Shown: piece by piece, positions 34,526 to 44,184 of the stretch
Layout of the letters: the number at the start of each line of letters is the position of its first letter
How positions within the stretch are numbered: the first letter of the stretch is position 1
NCBI GenBank assembly: GCA_024220525.1
Contig: JAMYWO010000008.1
Coordinates: 81,762 to 136,933, forward strand
DNA length: 55,172 nucleotides
DNA from: Cochliopodium minus
Lineage: Eukaryota; Discosea; Himatismenida; Cochliopodiidae
Direction of reading: 5' to 3'
Made by a program: the position numbers and the translations under genes
The notes under the pieces: model-generated
The model's database searches: none
Told to the model about the DNA's origin: nothing
The model's input: the letters and a program-made list of their open reading frames with translations, nothing else

Positions 34526-37275
34526 TTAAAGGATGAACTTGGAAAGATCAGTCTTCTCAACCAACTTGCCAACCTTCTCAACAACAATCTCAGGAGTGAT
34601 CTTCAAAGTCTGATCCTTAAATTTTTGACAGTCAAAAGAAATCTCCTCCACAATTTTTTCAATGACAGTATACAAACGTCTAGCACCGATGTTTTCAATG
34701 TGTTCGTTAATATGTACAGTAACACGAGCAATCTCGCGGATGGCAAGGTCAGTGAATTCAAGTGTGACATTTTCGGTTTTGAGGAGCTCGATCTGTTGGA
34801 GGATGAGGTTGGCTTCAGTGTTGGTAAGGATTTTGTAGATGTCATCCTCTGTGAGACCTTTGAGTTCTACTCTGATAGGGAGACGTCCTTGCAATTCCTT
34901 TTTTTTTTTAATTGAAATTGATTATAAAATTTAAATTTTATATTTAATTAATTATCCTCTATCAATTTAAATTTTTTTTATTTGATCAAATTTGAGATAC
35001 TTAAATCATGATTTAAAAATAAAATGGAAAATATTTCTTTTTTTTTTGAATATATGATTGAAAGTTTTTTTTTTTTTTTAACATAAACAGATTTTAAAAA
35101 AAAATTTTTTTACAGCAAGAAGATCGGATGGTTTGACGGAGTGGAAAGCACCTGCAGCAATAAATAAAATCTTGGAAGTGTTGATAGGTCCATATTTAGT
35201 ATCTACAACGCAACCCTGAAAGTAAAATAAAAATAAATTAAAAATGGATGAATTAAAAAATAAAAAAATTAAAAAAAAATTACTTCGATGATAGGCAGTA
35301 AATCTCTTTGTACACCTTCGCTACTTGCATCTCCACTGTTAGAAAGATAAGTTTTGGAGGTACAAGTCTTATCGATCTCGTCGATGAAGACGATACCTTC
35401 TTGTTCTACGGCGTTGATAGCTGCCTTGATGATGGCTTCTGTGTTGATTTCTTTTTGGGTCTTTTGGTTGATGAGTAAAGGTCTTGCTTCTGCGATTGTC
35501 ATTTTTTTGAGGTGCATTTTTTGAGGAAGGGCTCTAGCTATAAATTTTTTAAAAGAAAAAAATAAAAAGTAAAAACAATTAACCCTACATAAAAATGAAA
35601 AATAAATTGTTGAAAATGAAAACTTGATTTCGAGAAATGTAACAAATTAAAAAATTAAATGAAGAAAATAAACAGAGAAATCTTATTAAATAAATATTTT
35701 AAATAAATTTTTTTTTATTTTTTTTTTTTTTACTTATTTCGGAGAAAATGGATTGCATTTTGTCATTTTCCAACCCGAACACAACAGGTGCAGCTTCTGG
35801 AACTCTCACGTCAATTTTCCTATTATCCAACTCACCCTTTCTGAGTCTCTCCCTCCAGTTGTCTTTACTCTTCTCCTCTGTTTTTCCCAACAACAAATTC
35901 AAAATTAACTCGTCGACAGACTCTTCTACTTCTTCGGTCATGAGTTTTCCTGCTTTTTGTTTTGCTTCTCTTATGGCGGTTTCTACGAGATCTTTAATGA
36001 TTTGATCAACATCCTTTCCATGGAATCCTTTTAAAAAATATTAAAAAAAAGTTTGTTTTTGAAATGATTTCTTTTTTCATTGAATTTGATCCAAGAATAA
36101 TTATTGATTTAAACTGAATGATAAAGTATATAGTGAGTGTTTTGATATAAATTGTTAATAAGTATAGAAATGATTATGTTACAATAAAAATAAAATTTAA
36201 GAATTATGAGTGATTATTTAAATGATGTTTGGATTAATGCTCTATGTCAATCATGATTATAGTATGTTATAACAATTAAAGGAATGATTTATGAATTTAT
36301 TTTAATTATTGGAATCAAAAGTATAGTATTCAAAAGAGTTTTAATTTATCATTTTATATATTTTTCTTTTTACCAACTTCAGTATATTTGGTTGCCTCTA
36401 CTTTCACGAAAGGAGCATCCACCAATTTAGCTAATCTTCTTGCAACTTCTGTTTTACCACAACCAGTCGGGCCGACCATCAAGATATTTTTTGGGATGAC
36501 TTCATCTCTCAACTTCTCTGGCAATTGTTTTCTTCTCCATCTGTTTCCTATTTTGAAGAATAATGTCAACAAAAGTTGAAATATTAAATTATATTGAACA
36601 ATGAATGGATAAATGAATTAGATGGTTAATGGATATGTTGAATCAAGTAGATCAATCATATTTATAATCACAGATTACATTATATTAGAATATTTATAAG
36701 AGTAATCCTTCAAATTCATATTTTTTAAAAGATTTGAAGCAATTATTGTATTTAAAATAAGATTTGATATTCATTGTGATTATCCACGATTAAATAAAAT
36801 TATTATCAGGTTAATTTTAAAATAAAAAATATTTTGTTGTCAAAAATTGCAATGTATATAATAAAAACTTACTCAATGCAATAGCAACTGCTTTTTTTGC
36901 TTCATCTTGACCTTGTATATATCTGTTCAATTCTTGTACGATCTCAGGTGGGGAGAGATTCTTGGTCTTGAAGATGGTATTATATACACTTTCCACAGAA
37001 TTAGGTTCAAAACTTGGTTTGGTTTCTTCTTTCTCCTTTGTAACTTGTTCCAAATGTTTTTCATCTTCAAGTGTGATCTTTGTATTTGAGAATAATCTGT
37101 TTGTATTGTTGATATAGATTGGTGATGGTGTGATTTTGTTCTTTAAGTTGATATTTTTGAACATCTTGGTTTCATAGTTCATGGAAAAATAAGATACAGA
37201 TGATTTGAAGAGATTATTGACACAGGGAGTTTTTATCTTTGAATATGATTTGAATTTATTGAATTGCTTGATCAT
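34526..37275 (-). CDS. hslU: Mitochondrial HslU (ClpY) AAA+ unfoldase of the HslUV protease
   Basis: Six exons. The N-terminus ([16 protein letters not shown]...) is rich in Lys, Ser and Asn with almost no acidic residues for some 60 residues, as in a mitochondrial presequence. The HslU body then begins [20 protein letters not shown]. Walker A is [17 protein letters not shown] and Walker B is [11 protein letters not shown]. The HslU-specific sequence [20 protein letters not shown] is present. The inserted I-domain runs from about 35990 to 35470. Sensor and C-domain motifs include [32 protein letters not shown] and [14 protein letters not shown]. The tail DLSKFIL matches the bacterial C-terminus that docks into HslV and switches it on. 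A partner HslV should therefore exist elsewhere. Bacterial-type HslUV of mitochondrial origin is known from several protist groups. Confidence 0.97.
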
Positions 37276-37471
37276 TTTTTAAAGTGTTGTTCTATGTTGG
37301 ATTCCAAAACAATTTTTTTTTATTATTTTTATTTTTTCTGTTTGAGTAATTAAATTTTAAAAGACCCTTTTCAATATGTCATTTTGGGATTCTTTAAAAA
37401 TTTTGAGATTTAGATTGTGTTGAAAATCCTTGATTTTTGCAATTCAATCAATAAAAAATTGAAAAAAAAAA

Positions 37472-38461
37472 ATGGATAAATTGGATTTGATATCGAGCTC
37501 ATTTATCACAAATTTGGATACCATAAACCCTTTATATTTCACATTAATACATACTTTAACTGTATGCTTAAAATTTAAACCTTGTATGACTCACCAAAAA
37601 AAAAAAGATAACAATATAATGTTAAAATGAACATCTAAATCCTTTTTTATGTAAAAAATTGATTTTTATTTAACAGTATTAAAAGAAAAGGGATGGTTAT
37701 ACTCAATGATATTTTCGATAATAGGATCGGCATCAAGCTCAATATGGAGACCCATCCTGCTGGGAAATGGGATAGGAAAAATCTTCAAATCAGAAGAATT
37801 CGTATTGGTGTTATATGTGAGTTGGTACTTGATAAACAAGAGTCCATTCAATATCATCGAAAAAACATTGAATTTTAAACCAATAAAGCTAATTCTCTTC
37901 ACATTAGATTCGATTGCGAGAACCCATTCTATCTATCGTGGAATCATTGATGCTCAGAAGGCAGATCTTTCTTTTGTTGGATGTTTGATAGTGGGGACGA
38001 TGTCTGGTTTAGGCACTTCTTTTATCAAAAACTTTATTGAGAGGGTTGTCAACAAAAAAGAGGGTGTTTCTGAGTTGAGCAATCCTAAATGGTAAAAAAA
38101 AAGTTTAAAGAAAGATTTTTTTTTCAAAAAAATTATTTAAAGAACATTTTAGTTATTTAAAATTATTCATCAAAAACATTCTTTTTTTGATAGGCCTATT
38201 CAATCTGCTTTTTATTTCACTCTTGCTTTTCTTGTCTTAACCCAACCTTATGAAAGAAACTTGCCATTCATGCAACCTTTCACCGTAAGATTTCTTTTCG
38301 CTGTATGGTTTGCTATTCAGTCTGTCTTTTCAGTTTTGTTTGGCTTCTCTTTGATATTTCCTCTTAATGTAATAGGACCTGTATTTTTGTTTTTCACTAG
38401 GCTGAACGTAAGTTATGATAAAGTTGATCCTCCAAAAGATGAAAAACAGAAAAAAGATTAA
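37472..38461 (+). CDS. TRIC/TMEM38-type cation channel, tandem copy 1
   Basis: Three exons (37472-37583, 37677-38093, about 38193-38461). This multi-span membrane protein resembles TRIC (TMEM38), trimeric K+-permeable channels that balance charge during calcium release from internal stores. Matching features are GWLYSMIFSIIGS at the first conserved helix, a span ending YLINKSPFNI (TRIC: W-Y-x-x-x-x-P-x-D), then IDAQKADLSFVGCLIVGT and GLGTSFIKNFIERV. The latter matches the glycine-rich TRIC segment G-x-x-x-G-x-G...N. The last spans are FYFTLAFLVLT and FSVLFGFSLIFPLN, and the tail is charged (DEKQKKD). The first intron (phase 1) lies at the same site as in copy 2. It starts about 200 bases from the divergent hslU. 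Confidence 0.83.
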
Positions 38462-38655
38462 ATTTTTTTTGTTGGGTTGGCTAGCTTTTCAAAAAAGTTT
38501 GTTGAATCTTCTTTTGATAATTTAGTTTGTTTGAATATTTTAAACATTTAAGAGTTTCATTGTTACTTTCACTGTCTATCTTTTGAGTGTTCAATAATTT
38601 TTATCTTTATAATTTTTATTTTGATCTTTTTTTTTTTTGAAAATAATTAAAAAAA

Positions 38656-40163
38656 TGGAGATTTTGAATGAAAATGCTAAGCTTCTTGCAAGTATATTTG
38701 CATCTGTAGATCCTCTTTTATTGTTATTCATCCATGGATTGGTAATCAGCTTTAAATTCAGACCAAGTAATAAATTTCAATTGTTCAAAACACTCATATT
38801 ATTAACACCATCATAATTAGTATTGAAAGGAAGAGGATGGCTCTATTCCTTGGTATTTTCTGTGATTGGAACAATTTCTTCTTCTCTCATCTTGCCATTA
38901 TTATATAACAATGGAATAGGAAAATGGGTAAATATATAAACCAATCCATCTCTTCAATATCAAAAAATGCTTTAATTTTGAAGAGCATATTATCAAATGA
39001 TAATTAGATATACAATATATTTCAAATTTGATAAAAACAAAATTATATGGCATTGATTGAATTCAATAAATAAAAATATAATTAACAAAGAATAATTAAT
39101 ATCACCATTTTTTTAATCGGAGAATAATTAATTATTTATAAAATAATGTTTTGAGATTATTGATTAATCTTTGTGCATAAAAACAGGCAAAATCAGATAC
39201 CATTATCCCAGTAGCTTTTCTTGCATGGTACATCATCAACAGAAGCCCTTTTGATTTGATCAACAAATTTCTTAATTTGACAGTGATAAAAGCTCCATTC
39301 CTCGCGTTTCACTCCGTCATAAGATTACATTTCTTACACCACATAATAGTTGGTAAAACAAATTTTTTTTTAATTTTTTTAATTTTTTTTAATTTTTTTA
39401 ATTTTTTTAATTTTTTACTTTTTTATTATATTTTTATTTTTTTATTTTTTTTTATTTTATTTTTTGTTTTTTATTTATTATATTTAATTAAAGATGCACA
39501 AAACACTCACAAATTGGCATTTTTTGGAGTTTTGATCATTGGTACTTTGGGAGGAACCGGATCTACTTTGTTGGCAAATGCACTCGACAGAATCGTCAAC
39601 AAAAAAGATGGAGCATCTCAATTAAACAACCCTAAATGGTAATTTTCTTAAAAAAAATAAATTAATATTTATAATGTATTTTTTTTTTTTTTAAATTTGA
39701 GTCTAAAAAAGAAAGATAAATTTTTTATAATTTCTTCATAAATTTATAAATTGATTATTTATTAAATTATTTTAATTCATTTATTAAATTATTTTTTATT
39801 TTTAGGGAAATTCAGTCTGCATTTTATTATACTCTTTGTTACCTTCTCTTTACTCAATCATTCTTGAGAGTAGAGCCATTCATCGAGGCCCTCTCTTTGA
39901 AATTAATTTTCTCCGCATGGTTCATCTTGCAAGCACTCTCTTTCAATCTTTTGGGCTACTCCCTCATTTTTCCTTTGAACGTCGTCACTTATATTGTCAT
40001 GCTCGTTACTGGCTTGAACTCTTCTTTTGACGATGTTCCTCCTAACAAACTTCAACTCGAAAAAGGGAAAGACAATAAGGTCAAAGTCGAACGTGAAGAA
40101 TCAAAGCAAAACAAAAACAATAATAACAACAAAAATTCCAAGGAAAAGAAAAAAACTGACTAG
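38656..40163 (+). CDS. TRIC/TMEM38-type cation channel, tandem copy 2
   Basis: It starts at the ATG at 38656 (MEILNENAKLLASIF) and has five exons. It is parallel to copy 1: GRGWLYSLVFSVIGTISSSL, NNGIGKW, AWYIINRSPFDLINKFL, DAQNTHKLAFFGVLIIGTLG and GTGSTLLANALDRIVNKKDG. The end spans are FYYTLCYLLFTQSF and FNLLGYSLIFPLN. SPFDL is closer to the TRIC consensus than copy 1's SPFNI. This copy has extra introns and a longer basic, Asn-rich tail (NKNNNNNKNSKEKKKTD). It lies about 195 bases downstream of copy 1 on the same strand. The second intron, about 250 bases, is unusually long for this window. Confidence 0.84.
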
Positions 40164-40280
40164 AAAAAAAACTATTTTTTTATTAGTTTATAATTAAACT
40201 ATATTTAATTGTTATATTTTTTTTGTTATTTTTTTTATTTTTTAATTAACAAACAATTCTTTTTTTAATAAATTGATTTC

Positions 40281-40898
40281 TTATCCGCATTCTTTGCTGT
40301 GGATCTCCCAGTGTTCCACCTTGCAATCTTTGCTACAGTAGCTCACCTTCAGGCATCCTTCACACAAAACCAAATTTTCGTCTGAATAGCAGTTTGAGCA
40401 AAGGAATGTCAGTTCTTTTTTTTTTAAAAAAGATTTTTTTGAATATTTCTTCCAAAAAAAAAGATTTTACATTTTTTTTTTTTTACCTACTTCATTTTCA
40501 AAAATTTTTAGGAGAGATTTTTTGGCTGATTTGTTTTCCTTTTTTTCAATGTTTTTTCTTTTGGGGGAAAGATATTCTATGATTGGTGTTTGTATTAATT
40601 CTTCATCGTTTGACCTATCCTTTTGTTTTAAGATATTTTTTTTGATGCTTTTTGATTTGTGATTGATCGATTCGATATGCTTTTGATACCATCTTGTTTG
40701 TTGCTTGACATACTTGTCATTTTTCTTGCATTCTGCTTCGAACTGTTCTTTTGCATTTCTGAATTTCAATTTTTGATGATTATCCTTGCGATTCTCCTTG
40801 TCTTCATCTTTGTTTATTTTTTCTTTGTTCAAAGTAAATTCGGGGTACATTTTTTTTATTTTCAAAATTTTGGAGGAATTGAAAAATTTGCTTTTCAT
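40281..40898 (-). CDS. MYND zinc-finger protein
   Basis: Two exons. The N-terminal 138 residues are very Lys-rich and coiled-coil-like (KEQFEAECKKNDKYVKQQT), with a possible SP site (EYLSPKRK). The C-terminal exon encodes a full MYND finger: FLCSNCYSDENLVLCEGC, then VSYCSKDCKVEHWEIHSKEC (C-x2-C...C-x2-C...C-x3-C-x7-H-x3-C). The stop follows one residue later. MYND fingers bind proline-rich peptides. No SET or other catalytic domain is present, so this is a small adaptor-like protein of unknown role. It is divergent from the TGT gene, 124 bases apart. Confidence 0.85.
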
Positions 40899-41022
40899 TC
40901 TTTCGAAAACTTAATCTTTATAAAAATGATAAATAAATAATCAGAATTATTTTTATTCTATGTCAAGATGTAATTGTTGTTTGATTGAGTTTTATCTTGA
41001 TGAGAATAAAAAATAAAAAAAA

Positions 41023-43239
41023 ATGTCGTTTTTTAAAGTTATTCATAAAAGCAGTAAATCAAATGCACGAGTATGCGAAATAAATCTGAAAAGTGGGAAA
41101 ATATTAACCCCATGTTATGTTCCTGTATAAAAATAAAGAAGGATGGAATTTTGTTTTTATATTATTCAAAAATTTAAAAGGTGGCAACAAAAGCGACTAT
41201 AAAATCATTGGATCCAATTCAAACAAAAGAAACAGGAACACAATTGATGTTCTGTAATACATATCATTGTGAGGTATTGCAACAAATATTTTTTTTTTTT
41301 TTCTGAGAAATAAAATTAAAAAATTTATTATTAAGGTATATCCAGGTTCAGATACAATAGATCAAGTGGGAGGATTAAATAAATTTATGAATTACAAGGG
41401 TAATTCATAATAAAAAATAATTTTGGTAAAGTGAAATTTACACCAATCACTAATTTAAAATAGGACCTTTAATCACAGATTCGGGTACAAAAAAAAATCA
41501 TTTAAATAACAAATAATTCAAAAATTATTAATCAAGAATTTTATTACAAAATAATTTTAAACAAAAAAACTGTTTTTAAATTCAAAATAATTTTTTAAAA
41601 ATAAAATGTTTTTAAATTCAAAATAATTTTTGAAAAATAAAATGTTTTTGAATAAAAATTCAATTAAATAAATGAAATATTTAAAAGGTGGATTTCAAGC
41701 ATTTTCACTGAAATTTGAGGAATATGGAGAAGAAGAGCTGAAAGGCAAAAATTTGAAAAAGAGAGAAGGAGTGAGCAAAGAAGGTTCTTTGATAGTGGGA
41801 ATTAGCAAAAATGGAATTAAATTTAGAAGTTATCATGATGGAAAAATTATAAATTTGACACCTGAGTCATCAATACAGATGCAAGTTAAAAAAAAAAAAT
41901 TTTATTTTTTATTTTTATTTTTTATTGTCTTTTTTTTCATTAAAATTTAATTTTCATTTTTTTTTCATTTTTTTAATTTTTTTTTATCTTTTTTTTTATT
42001 TTTTTTTATTTTTTTTTATTTTTTTCGATGAAAGAAAAAACTAAATAGTGATATCATTATCCCATTGGATGAGCTTTTGCCATTAAACGCTCCAGAAAAG
42101 AAACTTTTGAGCTCTTTCATCAGAACTCATAAATGGGAAGAAAGGTAAACCTTTTTTCAAAAATTTCACGAAATAAAAAAAATAAATTTGAACAAAAGAT
42201 CATTAAATGAACATTTGAATAACCCAAAAGATCAAAAAGTAAAAAAAAAATTTTCATTTTTTTATTTTTTTTTTTATTTCATTTTTAAAAAAGATTTATT
42301 CTGTTGTGCATGGTGGTATGGATTTGGGACTTAGATCTCAAAGTTTTTCTATTTTGGATGGTTTGCCTTTTGATGGAGGTATAGGGATTCTTTCAGAATT
42401 AAAATTATTTTACATTTTTTTATTTTGTTAAATAGTTGCTATTGGGGGATCTGTTGGAAGAGATAGGTGAAAAAATTTAAAAAAATATTCAAAAAATAAA
42501 TTGTAAAATTAATTATTTCCTGTTGTAGACAAGGTAAAAACAAACTTTGAAAAATTTCATAAAAAGCAAATTATTTCTATTTCTTCATTTTTTTTTTGAA
42601 AGAATTGTTTGAATTTATTGAGAAATTGGTACCTATGTTCCCAAAAGATAAACCAATACATTTGTTGGGAATAGCTGAACCTCATTCGTAAAAAAAAAAA
42701 AAAGAAAATTTAAAAGAAAATTCCAAAAAAATTTTTTTTTTATCTGAAAAGAATAAATTCAATAGTTGTAAATGGGATTGATTCGTTTGATTCATGGTAA
42801 TTATTTTATTTTTAATAATTTTTTTATTTTTTATTTATTTTTATTGTTTGTGTAGTTATGCAACAAGGGCGGCACGTCACGGAACTATTTTTGTATCTAA
42901 CAGAGTGAATCATTTTTGGCCTAACATCCCTTTCGACCCACAAAATGACGTAAGAAGACTTCACTCTGGAAAATATGCCAAACAACATACTAAATTAGAT
43001 AAACATTGCAACTGTAATAGTTTTTTTTTTTTTATTTTTTATTATTTATTTTTCATAATTTTTTTTTTGTTTTTATTTAACAAGGCTATACTTGTACAAA
43101 TTTTGAAGTATCATATTTGCATCATTTGTTCAAGTCTGGGGAAGCATCTGCTTTTACACTTGCGACCATTCACAACCTCACCTTTTTAAACTCTATGTGC
43201 GATAGATACAGAGAGCTCATTTTACAAGACAAAATTTAA
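41023..43239 (+). CDS. tgt: tRNA-guanine transglycosylase, chlamydia-like type
   Basis: It has about 14 short exons. TGT exchanges the anticodon guanine of GUN tRNAs for queuine or its precursor. Motifs in order: PCYVP|VATKATIKSLDP; MFCNTYHCEVYPGSD; ITDSGGFQAFS, with the Asp of DSGGFQ; SYHDGKIINLTPESSIQMQ; IIIPLDELLPL; RTHKWEERSLNEHL; SVVHGGMDLGLR (substrate loop); LPFDGVAIGGSVGR; LLGIAEPHS. The nucleophile block is GIDSFDSCYATRAARHG. Zinc ligands are CNCYTC plus H in YLHHLF. The blocks PLDELLPL, GIDSFDS and T-x-AARHG, and the ending HN...REL-IL-x-D-x-I, resemble chlamydial TGT as I remember it more than animal QTRT1. A 5-base exon at 42529-42533 is needed to keep frame (GRDRQELFEF). No transit peptide is obvious. 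Confidence 0.95.
42529..42533 (+). other. 5-nt microexon of the TGT gene
   Basis: ACAAG is flanked by TGTTGTAG and GTAAAAAC. It joins GAT AG to AATTG to give D-R-Q-E-L in frame. Skipping it produces an immediate stop. Confidence 0.8.
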
Positions 43240-43381
43240 AAATTTAAAATTAAAAAAAATATTTATTTAAAAGTTTTTTATTTAAAAGTATTATCTTTTT
43301 CCAATCATTTTTTAGACATCCATTTTTTCAGCACTATTAAAAAATTTAATTAAAGTAAAAAAGATTTTTTTTTATTTTTTA

Positions 43382-43956
43382 TTACCAAACATCGCAATAA
43401 GGAAACCCATTGAGATTCATAAATTTTGATTTGATTAGTTTTCTGCAATCCAAATTTGCGCATCTGAAACATTCTTCATGCCATTCCTTCCCACCTAACA
43501 AAATTTTTATTTTTATTTTATTATTTTTTGTTTTTATTTTATTTTTTATTTTTATTTTTATTTTTTTTATTTTTATTTTTTTTACATCCAGAAGTTATAT
43601 TCCCGAAAATGAGTTGATTACAATAACCACAAGTCTCATCATTTGGAGCATGTGGAAAATCTTCTTTCTGTCTATGATTATTATAACCTTTTTAAAAAAA
43701 AATAAAAATAAATTAATGTTAAAAAAAAATTAAAATAAATTTAATAAATAAAAAATAAATAAAATAAAAAATTATTTTAAAAAAAAAAGTTTTTATTTAC
43801 ATTTATTGCAAAATGGAAGACCGTTTTTGGGAATGAAGGAATCTTGAATATTCCCTTGGCAAGTGAAACAGGTGAAACATTTCTCATGGAATTTTTTACC
43901 CAGAGCCTCGCTTATGGTTGTGTCTATTATCTTTTCACAAAAGTAGCAAATCGTTC
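43382..43956 (-). CDS. Last two LIM domains of a LIM protein (probable C-terminus of the CH-LIM gene)
   Basis: Three exons. The first (43956-43801) begins in mid-codon and encodes GTICYFCEKIIDTTISEALG and KKFHEKCFTCFTCQ, a complete LIM domain ending LPFCNKC. After an intron come CYNNHRQKEDFPHAPNDETC and GYCNQLIFGNITSG. The last exon gives CGKEWHEECFRCANLDC and ends GFPYCDVW at the stop. The spacing C-x4-C in ANLDC is unusual, and the final LIM ligand position (C-x2-C/H/D) holds Trp, so the last finger may be imperfect. There is no start codon. The 5' end runs into T-rich intron and the N at 44184. The phase and linker (HYHLVSG|GTIC) match the exon ending at 295. Confidence 0.9.
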
Positions 43957-44183
43957 CTTTAATTAGTCCAAATAAGATTAAAATTATTTTTTTAATTTTT
44001 TATTTTTATTCTCATTTTATTTATTTTTATTATTATTTATTTTGATTTTTTTATTTTGATTTTTCTTTCAAAATAATTTTTATTGAAAAGTATTTTTTAA
44101 TTTTTATTATTATTTTTTATTTTTTTATTTTTTATTTTTTTATTTTTTATTTTTTATTTTTTATTTTTTATTTTTTATTTTTT
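43957..44183. other. LIM-gene intron with (TATTTTT)n run next to the N at 44184
   Basis: T-rich low-complexity sequence upstream (minus strand) of the LIM exon. At 44111-44183 it becomes a (TATTTTT)n run that abuts the single N. The formin exon begins directly after the N. Repeats of this kind are where an assembler would break. Confidence 0.8.
44111..44183. repeat. (TATTTTT)n run abutting the N
   Basis: Same 7-base unit and polarity as the runs in the CH-LIM gene in block A. It ends at the N at 44184. Confidence 0.88.
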
Positions 44184-44184
44184 N

